64,000 nucleotides of DNA from Halodesulfovibrio aestuarii (lineage in GTDB: Bacteria; Desulfobacterota; Desulfovibrionia; Desulfovibrionales; Desulfovibrionaceae), in assembly GCF_050571805.1 (NCBI RefSeq), contig NZ_CP192219.1; one strand, written 5' to 3'. A model generated the notes under the pieces. That model was not told where the DNA came from and did not search any database. It worked only from the letters and a program-made list of their open reading frames with translations. Both the position numbers and the translations under genes were made by a program. Below, piece by piece: positions 8,326-16,906 of the stretch (positions within the stretch are counted from its first letter, which is position 1; each line of letters starts with the position of its first letter).

Positions 8326-9109
8326 AGTTTTTTACCCTCCTTGGAGACGAATCTTTTAACAATTCTTCAATTTTTTGGCGCACGGTAGCAGCTCTGGTAC
8401 ACGCAGGATTTATCTGCTCTGCTTCTGTAGCTGCCTCTAACGCCTCATCAAGGCGTCCTCCTTCCAAAAGCCCTTCTGCTGCCAGAATGTACATTTCTTC
8501 CGGCATCGTTCCATAAATAGAAGAAATTAATGTGTCATAATCTTTCCCGAACACACGCTTAACCAAGCTGTTACGAGAAAATAATAGCCGGGCAACCAAA
8601 AGATTTTTTTTGTTATGTGCGCAATAGATGCAAAAAAGCGTATTGCAGCGTGCGAGTAAGAAAGAGATACGGGCAATTTCTCGAGACATACTCTCTCGTG
8701 TTTCGCCAAGAAGCTGTGAAAAAGGCTCCACAACATCCTGGATGCCATTTTCAGCTGCGGGCTGCTCCAATGCTTTAAACATCGGAGCATAATGCTGTTG
8801 CTGGTAGGCATCCTCTTTCAGCTTAATGCATTCGTGGAATACATAACTGATAGCCCAGTCCAGTGCTTTTGCTACTACAGGAGCCTGCGCGTCTGTTCTG
8901 AGCAAATGATGAGCAGTATCTTTCAAGCGCCAAAGCAGGCCCTTGTTCATGGTGCTACCTAGCAAGTCACGCACTTGTGTAAACGAAACCGCACCAGAGT
9001 CTGCAAAACGTATAAACTGCTTTTCAAGTATGCTCGATACCATACAAAAATCACGCAGAATATCGCGCGCAAATTCTTCTCTATTGGCTTCTATCCATTG
9101 GCGGGACAT
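8285..9109 (-). CDS. Uncharacterised protein coupled to the condensing enzyme
   Basis: I do not recognise this 274-residue protein. It is soluble, largely helical, begins MSRQWIEANREEFARDIL, contains a CNTLFCIYCAH Cys-rich segment in its middle and ends with a TPR-like helix pair (EEMYILAAEGLLEGGRLDEALEAATEAEQINP). I place the start at the ATG at 9109, where GAGGTGA sits just upstream; the open frame extends further to 9280 through a hydrophobic stretch that may be non-coding. Its end overlaps the condensing enzyme start by 41 bases, which points to translational coupling and a shared job, perhaps regulation or assembly of that enzyme. Confidence 0.6.
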   Translation of the reverse strand: MSRQWIEANREEFARDILRDFCMVSSILEKQFIRFADSGAVSFTQVRDLLGSTMNKGLLWRLKDTAHHLLRTDAQAPVVAKALDWAISYVFHECIKLKEDAYQQQHYAPMFKALEQPAAENGIQDVVEPFSQLLGETRESMSREIARISFLLARCNTLFCIYCAHNKKNLLVARLLFSRNSLVKRVFGKDYDTLISSIYGTMPEEMYILAAEGLLEGGRLDEALEAATEAEQINPACTRAATVRQKIEELLKDSSPRRVKNCDLVSSKSRDIEA

Positions 9110-9381
9110 GATCACCTCATCTCGTGTTGCATCGATCACAATACATGGTTTTACAAAAAAGTAAAACCAAGCACTACACAAAGCCCCCACTGTGTTAAGC
9201 AAGTGGACAACTGAACCAACCATCAGAACTCGTTGAGTATCCAATTGATACGCATTCTGTGCAACATATTTTACGATCAAAATTCACTTTATGATTTAAC
9301 CTAAGGGCTGCGCACTAAAAACATCATTACGTCTAATTAATAACATTATTATACAAGCATTTCATTCTAATTTTTCTAGAC

Positions 9382-9423
9382 AAAAAAATAACGGCAACAC
9401 CTGAATACCCGGGGTTGCCGTTA
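9382..9423 (-). terminator. Intrinsic terminator downstream of the 85-residue gene
   Basis: TAACGGCAAC pairs with GTTGCCGTTA, with extra pairing inside, and a run of seven T follows on the minus strand. It lies 46 bases beyond the stop of the small gene ending at 9469. Confidence 0.82.
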
Positions 9424-9468
9424 GTTGTACACTAGGTACAAAACCTTTTGTACTGCCTTTAAAGGCTA

Positions 9469-9726
9469 CTAATTCTCGTTAAGCAAAACCTTTGCGACAG
9501 AAATGTCATAAAAAAGCATAGGGTCGACATCTCTTCCCATTCCCTTATACATTTCTGCAGCTTGCTTGATTGCCTCGTAGGGCACCCAACCATGTTGATC
9601 CCAAACCTGCTCGTTATCCAAACGCCAAAGACGAAATTCGATATCATCGGCGTTACGACGCACGTATACACGGGTTTTTTTATCATTCGGCGCGGGATGA
9701 TAGTAGTGTCCAAGCTGATCTTTCAT
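9469..9726 (-). CDS. Small conserved-looking protein of unknown function
   Basis: An 85-residue acidic/basic soluble protein (MKDQLGHYYHPAPNDKKTR...) with no motif I recognise. The ATG at 9726 is preceded by GAGG at the right distance, and a strong terminator follows the stop, so it is probably a real monocistronic gene. It has many aromatic residues (HYYHP, RLWRLDNEQVWDQHGW) and may be a small binding protein. It sits divergently opposite dsrAB across a 524-base gap. Confidence 0.6.
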   Translation of the reverse strand: MKDQLGHYYHPAPNDKKTRVYVRRNADDIEFRLWRLDNEQVWDQHGWVPYEAIKQAAEMYKGMGRDVDPMLFYDISVAKVLLNEN

Positions 9727-10042
9727 AGCAAACCTCACTTAGTTCTTGTGTGGCTTTGACCTTATTTAAGCAACAAGGTCAAGTCTGCGAGTATCCGTTT
9801 TTCGCAAGTTAGCGTTCAAAATAATTTCCCACCTCCTGTTTTACATTTTATTACACCTTGTTCTTGTTATCATTTTCTTTCCTTCTCGAGGTTGTGAAAA
9901 AAATAACATATGATAATATGTACTTTCTTTTTATGAAAGTTCGTTACGTTACCCCCCTACTGCAAACTCAAATTGTCAGCGCACAGCACGGGGTTTGCGT
10001 TGTTTTTCTGCAACTTACAAATAGATGATGCTATACATAAAC

Positions 10043-10062
10043 TTGTCAAATCCACTTGACAA
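10043..10062 (+). promoter_or_regulatory. Inverted repeat and candidate -35 of the dsrAB promoter
   Basis: TTGTCAA and TTGACAA form perfect 7-bp arms around ATCCAC. The right arm doubles as a consensus-like TTGACA -35, with a weak TAGCAA at 10079-10084 after 17 bases. A regulator bound here would control dsrAB initiation. The layout resembles operators of CRP/FNR-type or Rex-type regulators known to act on sulfate respiration genes, but the bases do not match either consensus exactly. Confidence 0.45.
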
Positions 10063-10161
10063 ATCAAGGCGTTCTTTCTAGCAAGAGATAACTTTGTCCA
10101 AAAAATCACGCCCTTTTTCAGGAACAAAATCTTAGACCAGATTTACTCCGTGTAAGGTGCG

Positions 10162-10202
10162 TCCATCTTGACCGCTCCTCAGATCGCCTGCGGTGGGATG
10201 GA
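10162..10202 (+). promoter_or_regulatory. Stem-loop in the dsrA 5' leader
   Basis: TCCATC pairs with GATGGA and, after a small internal loop, ACCGC pairs with GCGGT, closing a 14-base loop. The structure ends 36 bases before the GGAGG (10239-10243) of dsrA. The loop contains CCTC, which could contact GAGG of the ribosome site. It may stabilise the abundant dsr message or tune its translation. Confidence 0.5.
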
Positions 10203-10250
10203 AAGTGTCTGGTGTAAAAACACATACCAACTTTTTGTGGAGGTAAGGTA

Positions 10251-11564
10251 ATGGCGAAACACGCAACTCCTATGTTGGATCAGCTCGAAACCGGCCCTTG
10301 GCCAAGTTTCGTATCCGACATTAAGCAGGAAGCAGCAATGCGTGCTGCTAACCCTAAAGGCCTTGATTACCAGATCCCTGTAGATTGTCCTGACGATCTC
10401 CTCGGTGTTCTGGAACTTTCTTACAACGACGGTGAAACTCACTGGAAACACGGCGGCATCGTAGGCGTATTCGGTTACGGCGGCGGTGTTATCGGTCGTT
10501 ACTGTGACCAGCCAGAGATGTTCCCTGGCGTAGCACATTTCCACACTGTACGTTTGAACCAGCCTGCTGGTAAATACTACACCACCGATTTCCTCCGTCA
10601 GCTTTGCGACATCTGGGATCTCCGTGGTTCTGGTCTTACCAACATGCACGGCGCAACTGGTGACATCGTACTTCTCGGTACTACCACCCCTCAGCTTGAA
10701 GAAATCTTCTGGGAAGTTACTCATAACATGGATAACGACCTTGGTGGTTCCGGTTCTAACCTGCGTACTCCTGCTGCTTGTCTCGGCGAGTCCCGTTGTG
10801 AATACGCTTGTTACGATACCCAGGCTGCTTCTTACAACTTGACCATGGAATACCAGGACGAACTTCACCGTCCAGCATTCCCATACAAGTTTAAATTCAA
10901 GTTCGACGGCTGTCCTAACGGTTGCGTAGCTGCTATGGCTCGTTCCGACTTCTCAGTTGTTGGTACTTGGAAAGACAGCATCAAAATCGATCAGGAAGCT
11001 GTAGCTGCTTACGTTGCTGGCGAATTCAAGCCAAACGCAGGCGCACACTCCGGTAAAGATTGGGGTGCATTCGACATCGAAGCTGAAGTTATCAACCGTT
11101 GTCCTTCCGCTGCTATGAAGTGGGAAGGTGGCAAACTCGCTATCGATCGTTCTGAATGTGTTCGTTGTATGCATTGCATCAACACCATGCCTCGTGCTCT
11201 CCATATCGGTGATGAGCGTGGCGCATCCATCCTTTGTGGTGCAAAAGCACCTATTCTCGATGGCGCACAGATGTCCTCACTCGTAGTTCCATTTGTTGAA
11301 GCTAAAGGCGACTTTGATGAAATCAAAGAAGTTGTAGAAAACATTTGGGATTGGTGGATGGAAGAAGGCAAAAACCGCGAACGTCTCGGTGAGACTATGC
11401 GTCGTCTTTCCCTCCAGAAACTCCTCGAAGTTGTAGGTCAGGAACCATCTGCTCACAACGTTCAGGAACCTCGTCACAACCCATACATCTTCTTCAAAGA
11501 AGAAGAAGTACCTGGTGGTTGGGACCGCGACATCAACGAATACCGTAAGCGCCACCAGCGCTAA
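10251..11564 (+). CDS. dsrA: Dissimilatory sulfite reductase subunit alpha
   Basis: Catalytic subunit of DsrAB, which reduces sulfite with DsrC in the cytoplasm, the last step of sulfate respiration. The 437 residues carry the sirohaem-[4Fe-4S] cysteine motif C177-x5-C183 with C221-x3-C225, and an inserted ferredoxin domain with C284, C303, C306 and C309; these positions match the Desulfovibrio vulgaris protein. The strong GGAGG and highly biased codons fit one of the cell's most abundant enzymes. dsrB follows after 18 bases. Confidence 0.99.
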   Translation: MAKHATPMLDQLETGPWPSFVSDIKQEAAMRAANPKGLDYQIPVDCPDDLLGVLELSYNDGETHWKHGGIVGVFGYGGGVIGRYCDQPEMFPGVAHFHTVRLNQPAGKYYTTDFLRQLCDIWDLRGSGLTNMHGATGDIVLLGTTTPQLEEIFWEVTHNMDNDLGGSGSNLRTPAACLGESRCEYACYDTQAASYNLTMEYQDELHRPAFPYKFKFKFDGCPNGCVAAMARSDFSVVGTWKDSIKIDQEAVAAYVAGEFKPNAGAHSGKDWGAFDIEAEVINRCPSAAMKWEGGKLAIDRSECVRCMHCINTMPRALHIGDERGASILCGAKAPILDGAQMSSLVVPFVEAKGDFDEIKEVVENIWDWWMEEGKNRERLGETMRRLSLQKLLEVVGQEPSAHNVQEPRHNPYIFFKEEEVPGGWDRDINEYRKRHQR

Positions 11565-11582
11565 GAAGAGGAGTACAATAAC

Positions 11583-12728
11583 ATGGCATTCATCTCTTCT
11601 GGTTACAATCCAGCTAAACCAATGGAAGGCCGTATCACTGATATTGGCCCTCGTGAATTTACCGAATTCCTTCCTCCAGTAATCAAGGCTAACAAAGGTA
11701 AGTGGGCATACCACGAAATCCTCGAGCCTGGCGTACTGGTACACGTTGGTGAATCCGGTGATAAAGTATTTACCGTACGCGTAGGTGCTGCACGTCTTAT
11801 GTCTGTTACTCACATTCGCGAAATCTGCGAAATTGCTGACAAACATTGTGACGGCTACCTTCGTTTCACAACCCGTAACAACGTTGAATTTATGACTGAC
11901 AGCGAAGATAAAGTAGCTGCTCTTAAAGCAGACCTCGCTGCTCGTAAATTCGACGGTGGCTCTTCCAAATTCCCTGTAGGTGGTACCGGTGCTGGTGTTT
12001 CCAACATCGTTCACACTCAGGGTTGGGTACACTGCCACACCCCTGCAACTGACGCTTCTGGTCCTGTTAAAGCTGTTATGGATACAGTATTCTCAGACTT
12101 CCAGAATCATCGTCTCCCAGCTCCTGTACGTATCTCCCTCGCATGTTGTCTCAACATGTGTGGTGCTGTACACTGCTCCGACATCGGTATCGTAGGTATT
12201 CACCGTAAACCACCTATGATCGACCACGAGTGGACTGACCAGCTTTGTGAGATCCCTCTTGCAGTTGCTTCTTGTCCTACCGCTGCAGTTCGTCCTAGCA
12301 AGGTTGAACTCGAAGGTAAGAAAATCAACACCATCGCTATTAAGAATGAACGTTGCATGTACTGTGGTAACTGCTACACTATGTGTCCTGCTCTTCCTAT
12401 CTCCGATGGTGAAGGTGACGGCGTTGTAATCATGGTTGGTGGTAAGGTTTCTAACCGTATCTCCCAGCCTAAATTCTCTAAAGTAGTTGTAGCATACATT
12501 CCTAACGAAACTCCTCGTTGGCCTACACTTACTGAGAAAATCAAACACATCATTGACATCTACGCTGACCACGCTATGAAATACGAGCGTCTTGGCGACT
12601 GGATTGAACGCATTGGTTGGGAAAAGTTCTTCGAACTCACCGGCCTCGAGTTCACCCAGCACCTCATTGATGACTTCCGTGACCACGCTTACTACACCTG
12701 GCGTCAGACTACCCAGTTCAAGTTCTAA
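11583..12728 (+). CDS. dsrB: Dissimilatory sulfite reductase subunit beta
   Basis: Partner subunit of DsrA in the alpha2beta2 enzyme; it binds the catalytically active sirohaem. In 381 residues, the cluster ligands C151, C188, C189 and C193 and the ferredoxin cysteines C231, C258, C261 and C264 are all present. The extra C268 follows the CMYCGNCYTMC block. GAGGAG precedes the ATG. It shares codon bias and transcript with dsrA; a hairpin separates it from dsrD. Confidence 0.99.
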   Translation: MAFISSGYNPAKPMEGRITDIGPREFTEFLPPVIKANKGKWAYHEILEPGVLVHVGESGDKVFTVRVGAARLMSVTHIREICEIADKHCDGYLRFTTRNNVEFMTDSEDKVAALKADLAARKFDGGSSKFPVGGTGAGVSNIVHTQGWVHCHTPATDASGPVKAVMDTVFSDFQNHRLPAPVRISLACCLNMCGAVHCSDIGIVGIHRKPPMIDHEWTDQLCEIPLAVASCPTAAVRPSKVELEGKKINTIAIKNERCMYCGNCYTMCPALPISDGEGDGVVIMVGGKVSNRISQPKFSKVVVAYIPNETPRWPTLTEKIKHIIDIYADHAMKYERLGDWIERIGWEKFFELTGLEFTQHLIDDFRDHAYYTWRQTTQFKF

Positions 12729-12750
12729 GCAACGTTACTTTGTAATTACG

Positions 12751-12778
12751 CCGGACGAGGGATTCCCTCGTCCGGTTT
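12751..12778 (+). terminator. Hairpin between dsrB and dsrD
   Basis: CCGGACGAGGG pairs with CCCTCGTCCGG around a tiny ATT loop, then TTTAA. The U tract is short, so it may act as a leaky terminator or an mRNA 3'-end stabiliser that keeps dsrD below dsrAB while leaving them linked. Confidence 0.6.
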
Positions 12779-12805
12779 AACGCTTAAACGCTAAAGGGGC
12801 TTCCC

Positions 12806-13042
12806 ATGGAAGAATCAACTAAAATTATCGTTGACTTCATTGAGTCCAAATCTAAGAGCAAATCTAAATTTTACTTCAACGACTTCCTTCCTCTTTTCCC
12901 AGAGATGAAACCACGTGAAGTTAAAAAAATCTTGTCAGCTCTCGTTAAATCCGAAGTAATGGAATACTGGTCTTCCGGTTCCACTACTATGTACGGTCTT
13001 AAAGGCGCAGGCAAACAGGCTGCAGCTGAACACGAAGATTAA
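12806..13042 (+). CDS. dsrD: DsrD, allosteric activator of DsrAB
   Basis: A 78-residue winged-helix protein found next to dsrAB in sulfate reducers but absent from sulfur oxidisers. It was long a puzzle and has been reported to stimulate DsrAB rather than bind DNA (family knowledge). The Lys/Ser-rich N-terminus (KSKSKSKFYFNDFLPLF) and the helix-turn-helix part (KPREVKKILSALVKSEVM) are evident. The ribosome site is weak (GGGG). It has its own strong terminator. Confidence 0.96.
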   Translation: MEESTKIIVDFIESKSKSKSKFYFNDFLPLFPEMKPREVKKILSALVKSEVMEYWSSGSTTMYGLKGAGKQAAAEHED

Positions 13043-13066
13043 TTTCTTCGTTCAACAGAGCGTAAG

Positions 13067-13100
13067 GCGTATGGACTTTGGTCCATACGCTCTTTCTATT
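13067..13100 (+). terminator. Intrinsic terminator after dsrD
   Basis: GCGTATGGAC pairs perfectly with GTCCATACGC around TTTG, followed by TCTTTCTATTTT. It lies 24 bases past the dsrD stop and would limit read-through into dsrN. Confidence 0.8.
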
Positions 13101-13148
13101 TTATAGACTCAATTCAAACCTCAGCAAACGTGTGCAGCAAGGCATTGT

Positions 13149-14624
13149 ATGACCCTTCCCAGACTCATTATAGCTGGCCTTAACGGCGGTACAGGAAAGA
13201 CCATTACCAGTCTTGGCACGACCCGAGCCTGGAGTCGTAAAGGCAAATGTATTAAGCCATTCAAAAAAGGGCCTGACTACATTGATGCAAAATGGCTGGC
13301 ACTTGCTTCACAACACCCTTGTACCAACCTTGACCCATATCTTTTAAATAACGCTACCCTTAAAGCCTTGTTCGCTACAGCCGCAGCGGGATACGAAGGA
13401 GCGCTTATTGAAGGCAATCGGGGACTGTTCGACGGTAAAGATATCACTGGAACCTGCTCCACTGCAGAATTAGCCCGTATTATTAACACGCCGGTTATCC
13501 TTGCTATGGACTGCACAAAAATGACCCGTACAGCCGCAGCAATCCTCACCGGCATGCTTAACTTTGAAGATGACCTTCACATAGCTGGCGTTATTCTTAA
13601 CCGCACAGCAACTGACCGCCATCGTTCCATTTTACGGCAAACAATTGAACACTACACGGATGTGCCGGTACTCGGTTGTCTGCCTAAAATTAAACATAAC
13701 CCTATCCCAGAAAGACATATGGGGCTTATTTCCAACGCAGAATACGCTGGAACAAATTCCGCTCTTGAAGAAGTTGCAGACATCATAGAAGACCATCTTG
13801 ATGTAGAAATGATGTGGGAGATCGCATCTGCTGCACCAGAATTTTCCACTCAGCCAAATGTCTGGGATATAGCCGAACAAGCAATCACAGGGGCAAACTC
13901 AACGCCTACAATCGACACTCCATGCGCAACGACAATGCCTTTGTGTCCGGAAGTCAAACCGACAATGGCCCCGCGCATCGGCTATGTGCATGATGACGCC
14001 TTATGGTTTTATTATGATGAGAACTTACAGGCATTACAGCATGCAGGTGCACAACTGGTTCGTCTTTCAATCACATCTGACAAGGACTGGCCGCAGATTG
14101 ATGCCTTATACTTAGGCGGAGGCTTCCCTGAAACGATGCATGAATCCATCACTGCAAATAAAAAAATCTGCGAACACGTACGTGGACTCGCAGAAAGCGG
14201 AATGCCAATTTACGCCGAATGCGGCGGATTTATGTATCTGTCCAAGGCTCTTGTTCAAGAAAAAAGCACATCCTCTATGGCAGGCGTGCTTCCAGTCCAA
14301 ACCCAACTGTGTAAACAGCCTCAAGGGCTTGGCTACATTGATGCAGAAGTGATTAAAGCCAATCCATATCATCCGCTGGGTTCTGTAGTTCGCGGGCATG
14401 AATTCCACTATTCAAAGTGTATCATCGAAAACGAACAGCCGACATTTGGCTTTCGTCTGTCAAAAGGCTTCGGCATGGGAGAGCGTTTAGACGGGCTCAT
14501 CTACAAGAATGTTTTTGCATCCTACACCCATTTATTCGCGTTAGGCGAACCACATTGGGCTGTTAACTTTGTTCGAGCTGCTCAGGAATTCAAATCCGGA
14601 ACGCCTGTGACTACTGCCCAATAA
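13149..14624 (+). CDS. dsrN: Sirohaem/cobyrinate amidase, CbiA-like (DsrN)
   Basis: A 491-residue ATP- and glutamine-dependent amidotransferase of the CobB/CbiA family. The N-terminal half has the nucleotide motif GLNGGTGKT (residues 10-18) and KKGPDYID. The C-terminal class I glutaminase has nucleophile C358 in YAECGGFMYL and His461 in ASYTHLFALGEPHW. CbiA makes cobyrinate a,c-diamide; the homologue in dsr loci, DsrN, is thought to amidate the sirohaem of DsrAB. Position right behind dsrABD favours the DsrN role, although dual service in cobalamin synthesis cannot be excluded. The ribosome site is modest, suggesting expression well below dsrAB. Confidence 0.88.
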   Translation: MTLPRLIIAGLNGGTGKTITSLGTTRAWSRKGKCIKPFKKGPDYIDAKWLALASQHPCTNLDPYLLNNATLKALFATAAAGYEGALIEGNRGLFDGKDITGTCSTAELARIINTPVILAMDCTKMTRTAAAILTGMLNFEDDLHIAGVILNRTATDRHRSILRQTIEHYTDVPVLGCLPKIKHNPIPERHMGLISNAEYAGTNSALEEVADIIEDHLDVEMMWEIASAAPEFSTQPNVWDIAEQAITGANSTPTIDTPCATTMPLCPEVKPTMAPRIGYVHDDALWFYYDENLQALQHAGAQLVRLSITSDKDWPQIDALYLGGGFPETMHESITANKKICEHVRGLAESGMPIYAECGGFMYLSKALVQEKSTSSMAGVLPVQTQLCKQPQGLGYIDAEVIKANPYHPLGSVVRGHEFHYSKCIIENEQPTFGFRLSKGFGMGERLDGLIYKNVFASYTHLFALGEPHWAVNFVRAAQEFKSGTPVTTAQ

Positions 14625-14640
14625 CATGTCCGCGGCAGCT

Positions 14641-14657
14641 AAAGGGTTCTGCCCTTT
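14641..14657 (+). repeat. Short stem-loop of a recurring intergenic type
   Basis: AAAGGG-TTCTG-CCCTTT follows CCGCGGCAGCT. The wording resembles the 'CTCCGGCGGC...AAAGG...CCTTT' intergenic elements seen elsewhere in Desulfovibrio genomes (from memory), and a related stem is at 32509-32541. Confidence 0.35.
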
Positions 14658-14774
14658 GCCACCACGCTAGGGAAGTCTACTCACTTACCCATGATCTGGC
14701 TGCTTAGGTTTAAAGTTAACTGCAAAACTAGCTTCGGCACTCCTTTCGTGCGAACTACGATAAATACCAGTACC

Positions 14775-15242
14775 TCAATCTTCTGATTCGTCTTTTTTCC
14801 CGTCATACATTGCCACATACTTCTTGTAACATTTGGTAACAGGTGATTCAGGATCAAAAATGTGTTCAAGATTCCCCAGATCATCAGGACGCGGTGGGAT
14901 TTTAGGAAGCGCTTTCTCAAATGTCGGTATAGTAAGGTTGTCCAAGGACTCTCTTCCCTGCATCAATTCAACCTGCACAGTATCAAACATCTCTTTGCCA
15001 AGAAATGCGTTCACACGCTCAAGAACTTCATACGTCTGTGCAGAAAGCTCATACTGAGCCATATTATCTTCAGCACCTATAATGATCGTACGGTTCTTAT
15101 GCCCAAGCGGTCGACCAAGTTCTGCCAGATCTTCGCCCATGACCATGTCCCAATTCTGCCATAAAGGCACAAGTGGCATGTTGCGGTCCCCACCCTTCTC
15201 GTACAGAAGTTTAGTAAGCATCTTACTTGCGTGGTGTTCCAT
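14775..15242 (-). CDS. DUF721 protein, DciA-like
   Basis: A 155-residue protein of the DUF721 family, which includes DciA, the ancestral loader of the replicative helicase DnaB. The block VPLWQNWDMVMGEDLAELGRPLGHKNRTIIIGAEDNMAQYELS is characteristic. The ATG at 15242 has AGAGG just upstream and is preferred over the upstream in-frame start at 15284. The tail is acidic (DGKKDESED). It lies 54 bases downstream of the FUSC gene, in the same direction. The helicase-loader role is family knowledge, not visible here. Confidence 0.8.
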   Translation of the reverse strand: MEHHASKMLTKLLYEKGGDRNMPLVPLWQNWDMVMGEDLAELGRPLGHKNRTIIIGAEDNMAQYELSAQTYEVLERVNAFLGKEMFDTVQVELMQGRESLDNLTIPTFEKALPKIPPRPDDLGNLEHIFDPESPVTKCYKKYVAMYDGKKDESED

Positions 15243-15296
15243 AATTCCTCTCAACTTGGGGAGACGACAGCCTCCGGATGCCAATAAAAACCGTCG

Positions 15297-16346
15297 CTAA
15301 ATACGTTTATACTTATTCTGCCTCTGTACAGAAAGAAGCAGATCTTCGCCCATCTGCTGGACGCTATGGTAAAAACTGACAACCTGCATCATGTCACGCA
15401 TAGTAAATCTCCGGATCATCCCGTCAGCACGAAGAGTTTCAAGTCGTTTATCTGCACTGTACAAAGCTTGCTCCAACTTACGAGTATCAGGAATCACGTT
15501 GCGGCCAACAGCACGCATAACATCCTGCGACTCCTTCACAACCTTACGAATTTCAGCTTCCATAATTATACAGTATTCGCTGTCATTCAATTCGCGCACA
15601 ACATGAAGCATTGCGTGTAAATGTTCTACACATTGCACAAGGGTTTCAATTTTAATATCGAGCATGGCTGAATCATCATCAACAAATAAGCGTTCGTGAC
15701 GCAAATATCCACGGAACAACTCACGATTATAATGAATCTCATCTTCCAGATCAGCAAGCATGCCTTTGCTGGAATCACACTTCAGCGTCAGAAAGGAGTT
15801 AACAATGCTCTCGTATTTTACTGCGCAGCGAGTAAACTGTTCCTGTAAACGTTCTTTTAGCTCACAACTGGCATGATGCGGCCAAACAAAAAGCGCTACG
15901 ATAAATGTCGAGCAAACACCTATACTAATTTCTGCAACTCGAAAAAGGGCGTAATGAATGTAGTCACCGGATGCCTGAGGCGCCAGCATAACAATGGTAA
16001 CGGTGATCGCAGCCATGGAAAAACGATTTGTATAGCGCTTAAGATACGCACAGATACCCACGGTCACAAGGAATCCTGCAAGCCGTCCATGGTCAGTTGG
16101 AGGGACAATATAAAGCGCGGTCATACCCATTGTTGCGCCGATTGCGGTACCTACAAGGCGGTATCCACACATCTGCATAGACGCAGCAACGTTACGCTGC
16201 ATAACAATAACAGCGCTAATAACAGCCCAGAACCCTAAATTTGGGTCGGTTAGTGAGGCTACGAAATAAGAAAGAAGTGCAGCAAGTGCAGTTTTTATGC
16301 CGTACTTTACATATTCCGCCCGTTGGCGCGAGCCAAAAAACAGCAT
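15297..16346 (-). CDS. FUSC family membrane protein, aromatic acid exporter-like
   Basis: A 349-residue inner membrane protein. About six hydrophobic segments fill residues 10-165 (TALAALLSYFVASL, GFWAVISAVIVMQ, AITVTIVMLAP, STFIVALFVWP), then a long cytoplasmic helical domain to the end. This is the FUSC/ArAE topology of efflux proteins such as AaeB and YccS. The ATG at 16346 follows AGGAG and fits the family N-terminus (SRQRAEYVKYGIKTALAA); an extra 50 in-frame codons upstream look non-coding. Substrate unknown. Confidence 0.78.
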   Translation of the reverse strand: MLFFGSRQRAEYVKYGIKTALAALLSYFVASLTDPNLGFWAVISAVIVMQRNVAASMQMCGYRLVGTAIGATMGMTALYIVPPTDHGRLAGFLVTVGICAYLKRYTNRFSMAAITVTIVMLAPQASGDYIHYALFRVAEISIGVCSTFIVALFVWPHHASCELKERLQEQFTRCAVKYESIVNSFLTLKCDSSKGMLADLEDEIHYNRELFRGYLRHERLFVDDDSAMLDIKIETLVQCVEHLHAMLHVVRELNDSEYCIIMEAEIRKVVKESQDVMRAVGRNVIPDTRKLEQALYSADKRLETLRADGMIRRFTMRDMMQVVSFYHSVQQMGEDLLLSVQRQNKYKRI

Positions 16347-16747
16347 TTCAACGCTCCTGTTGAGCAGGCAGTCTGTGCGGATTTCTCGCAGCAAAATACT
16401 ATCTGCAAGTAATATATCCGTAAAATTTTTTATGCCTCTTTGCTTCGCGCAAGAAGTATAGCAAGCTGAGAACACATGCAAGAATTTTGTCCTCACCCTA
16501 TTTCATAAAAAGCATGCTTAGCTACGATAGCGGATTGCTATACTCAATAAAAGCCTCTTTTCATCGTCAGTTACGATTTACCATCTTCTTTATCGATAGT
16601 AAAAGTTCCTTATCCTTTTTTTATACATGTAACGATAACGATCTCATCGTCGTCTTTTCTTCAAAACACATCATGCACATTGAAGACTGCTTTTGATGCC
16701 AGCGATCTCATCATTAGAATATAATCACATCCACAAATTGTTTTTTA

Positions 16748-16768
16748 GAATCTGTCTTCAGATTTTTT
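16748..16768 (+). terminator. Small plus-strand hairpin with T tract
   Basis: AATCTG-TCTT-CAGATT followed by TTTT. Six base pairs only; no annotated plus-strand gene ends here. Confidence 0.35.
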
Positions 16769-16906
16769 GCTGAAAGAGGAAAAGGCAGGTCTGCACTCAG
16801 ATAAATATCCAGTCGCTTGAATGAAAGGGAAGACCCATGCCCGATTCAGTGGAGATAGCGTGGATGTAAAGATATAAAAGGTTATGCGTTGTAAAAGCTA
16901 TTTTTT

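Larger units (their letters stand above)
9727..10250. other. dsrAB upstream region
   Basis: A 524-base gap without a gene. It holds a six-base-arm inverted repeat (ACTTTC...GAAAGT, 9922-9940), a strong inverted repeat with an embedded -35 at 10043-10062, and a folded leader at 10162-10202 just before dsrA. The length and structure suggest a regulated promoter with a leader of well over 100 bases. Confidence 0.6.

Noticed and set aside
9110..9280. N-terminal extension of the protein coupled to the condensing enzyme
   Set aside because: The frame is open, but the ATG at 9109 has a good ribosome site and the extra segment looks like translated intergenic DNA. Not excluded.
10179..10868. Long minus-strand frame opposite dsrA
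   Set aside because: It is the antisense of a highly expressed gene with strong codon bias, has no ribosome site and no recognisable domain.
16487..16696. Small plus-strand frame in the gap left of the arsenite exporter
   Set aside because: No ribosome site and Phe/Ser-rich composition typical of AT-rich noise; the region is kept only as a possible RNA locus.
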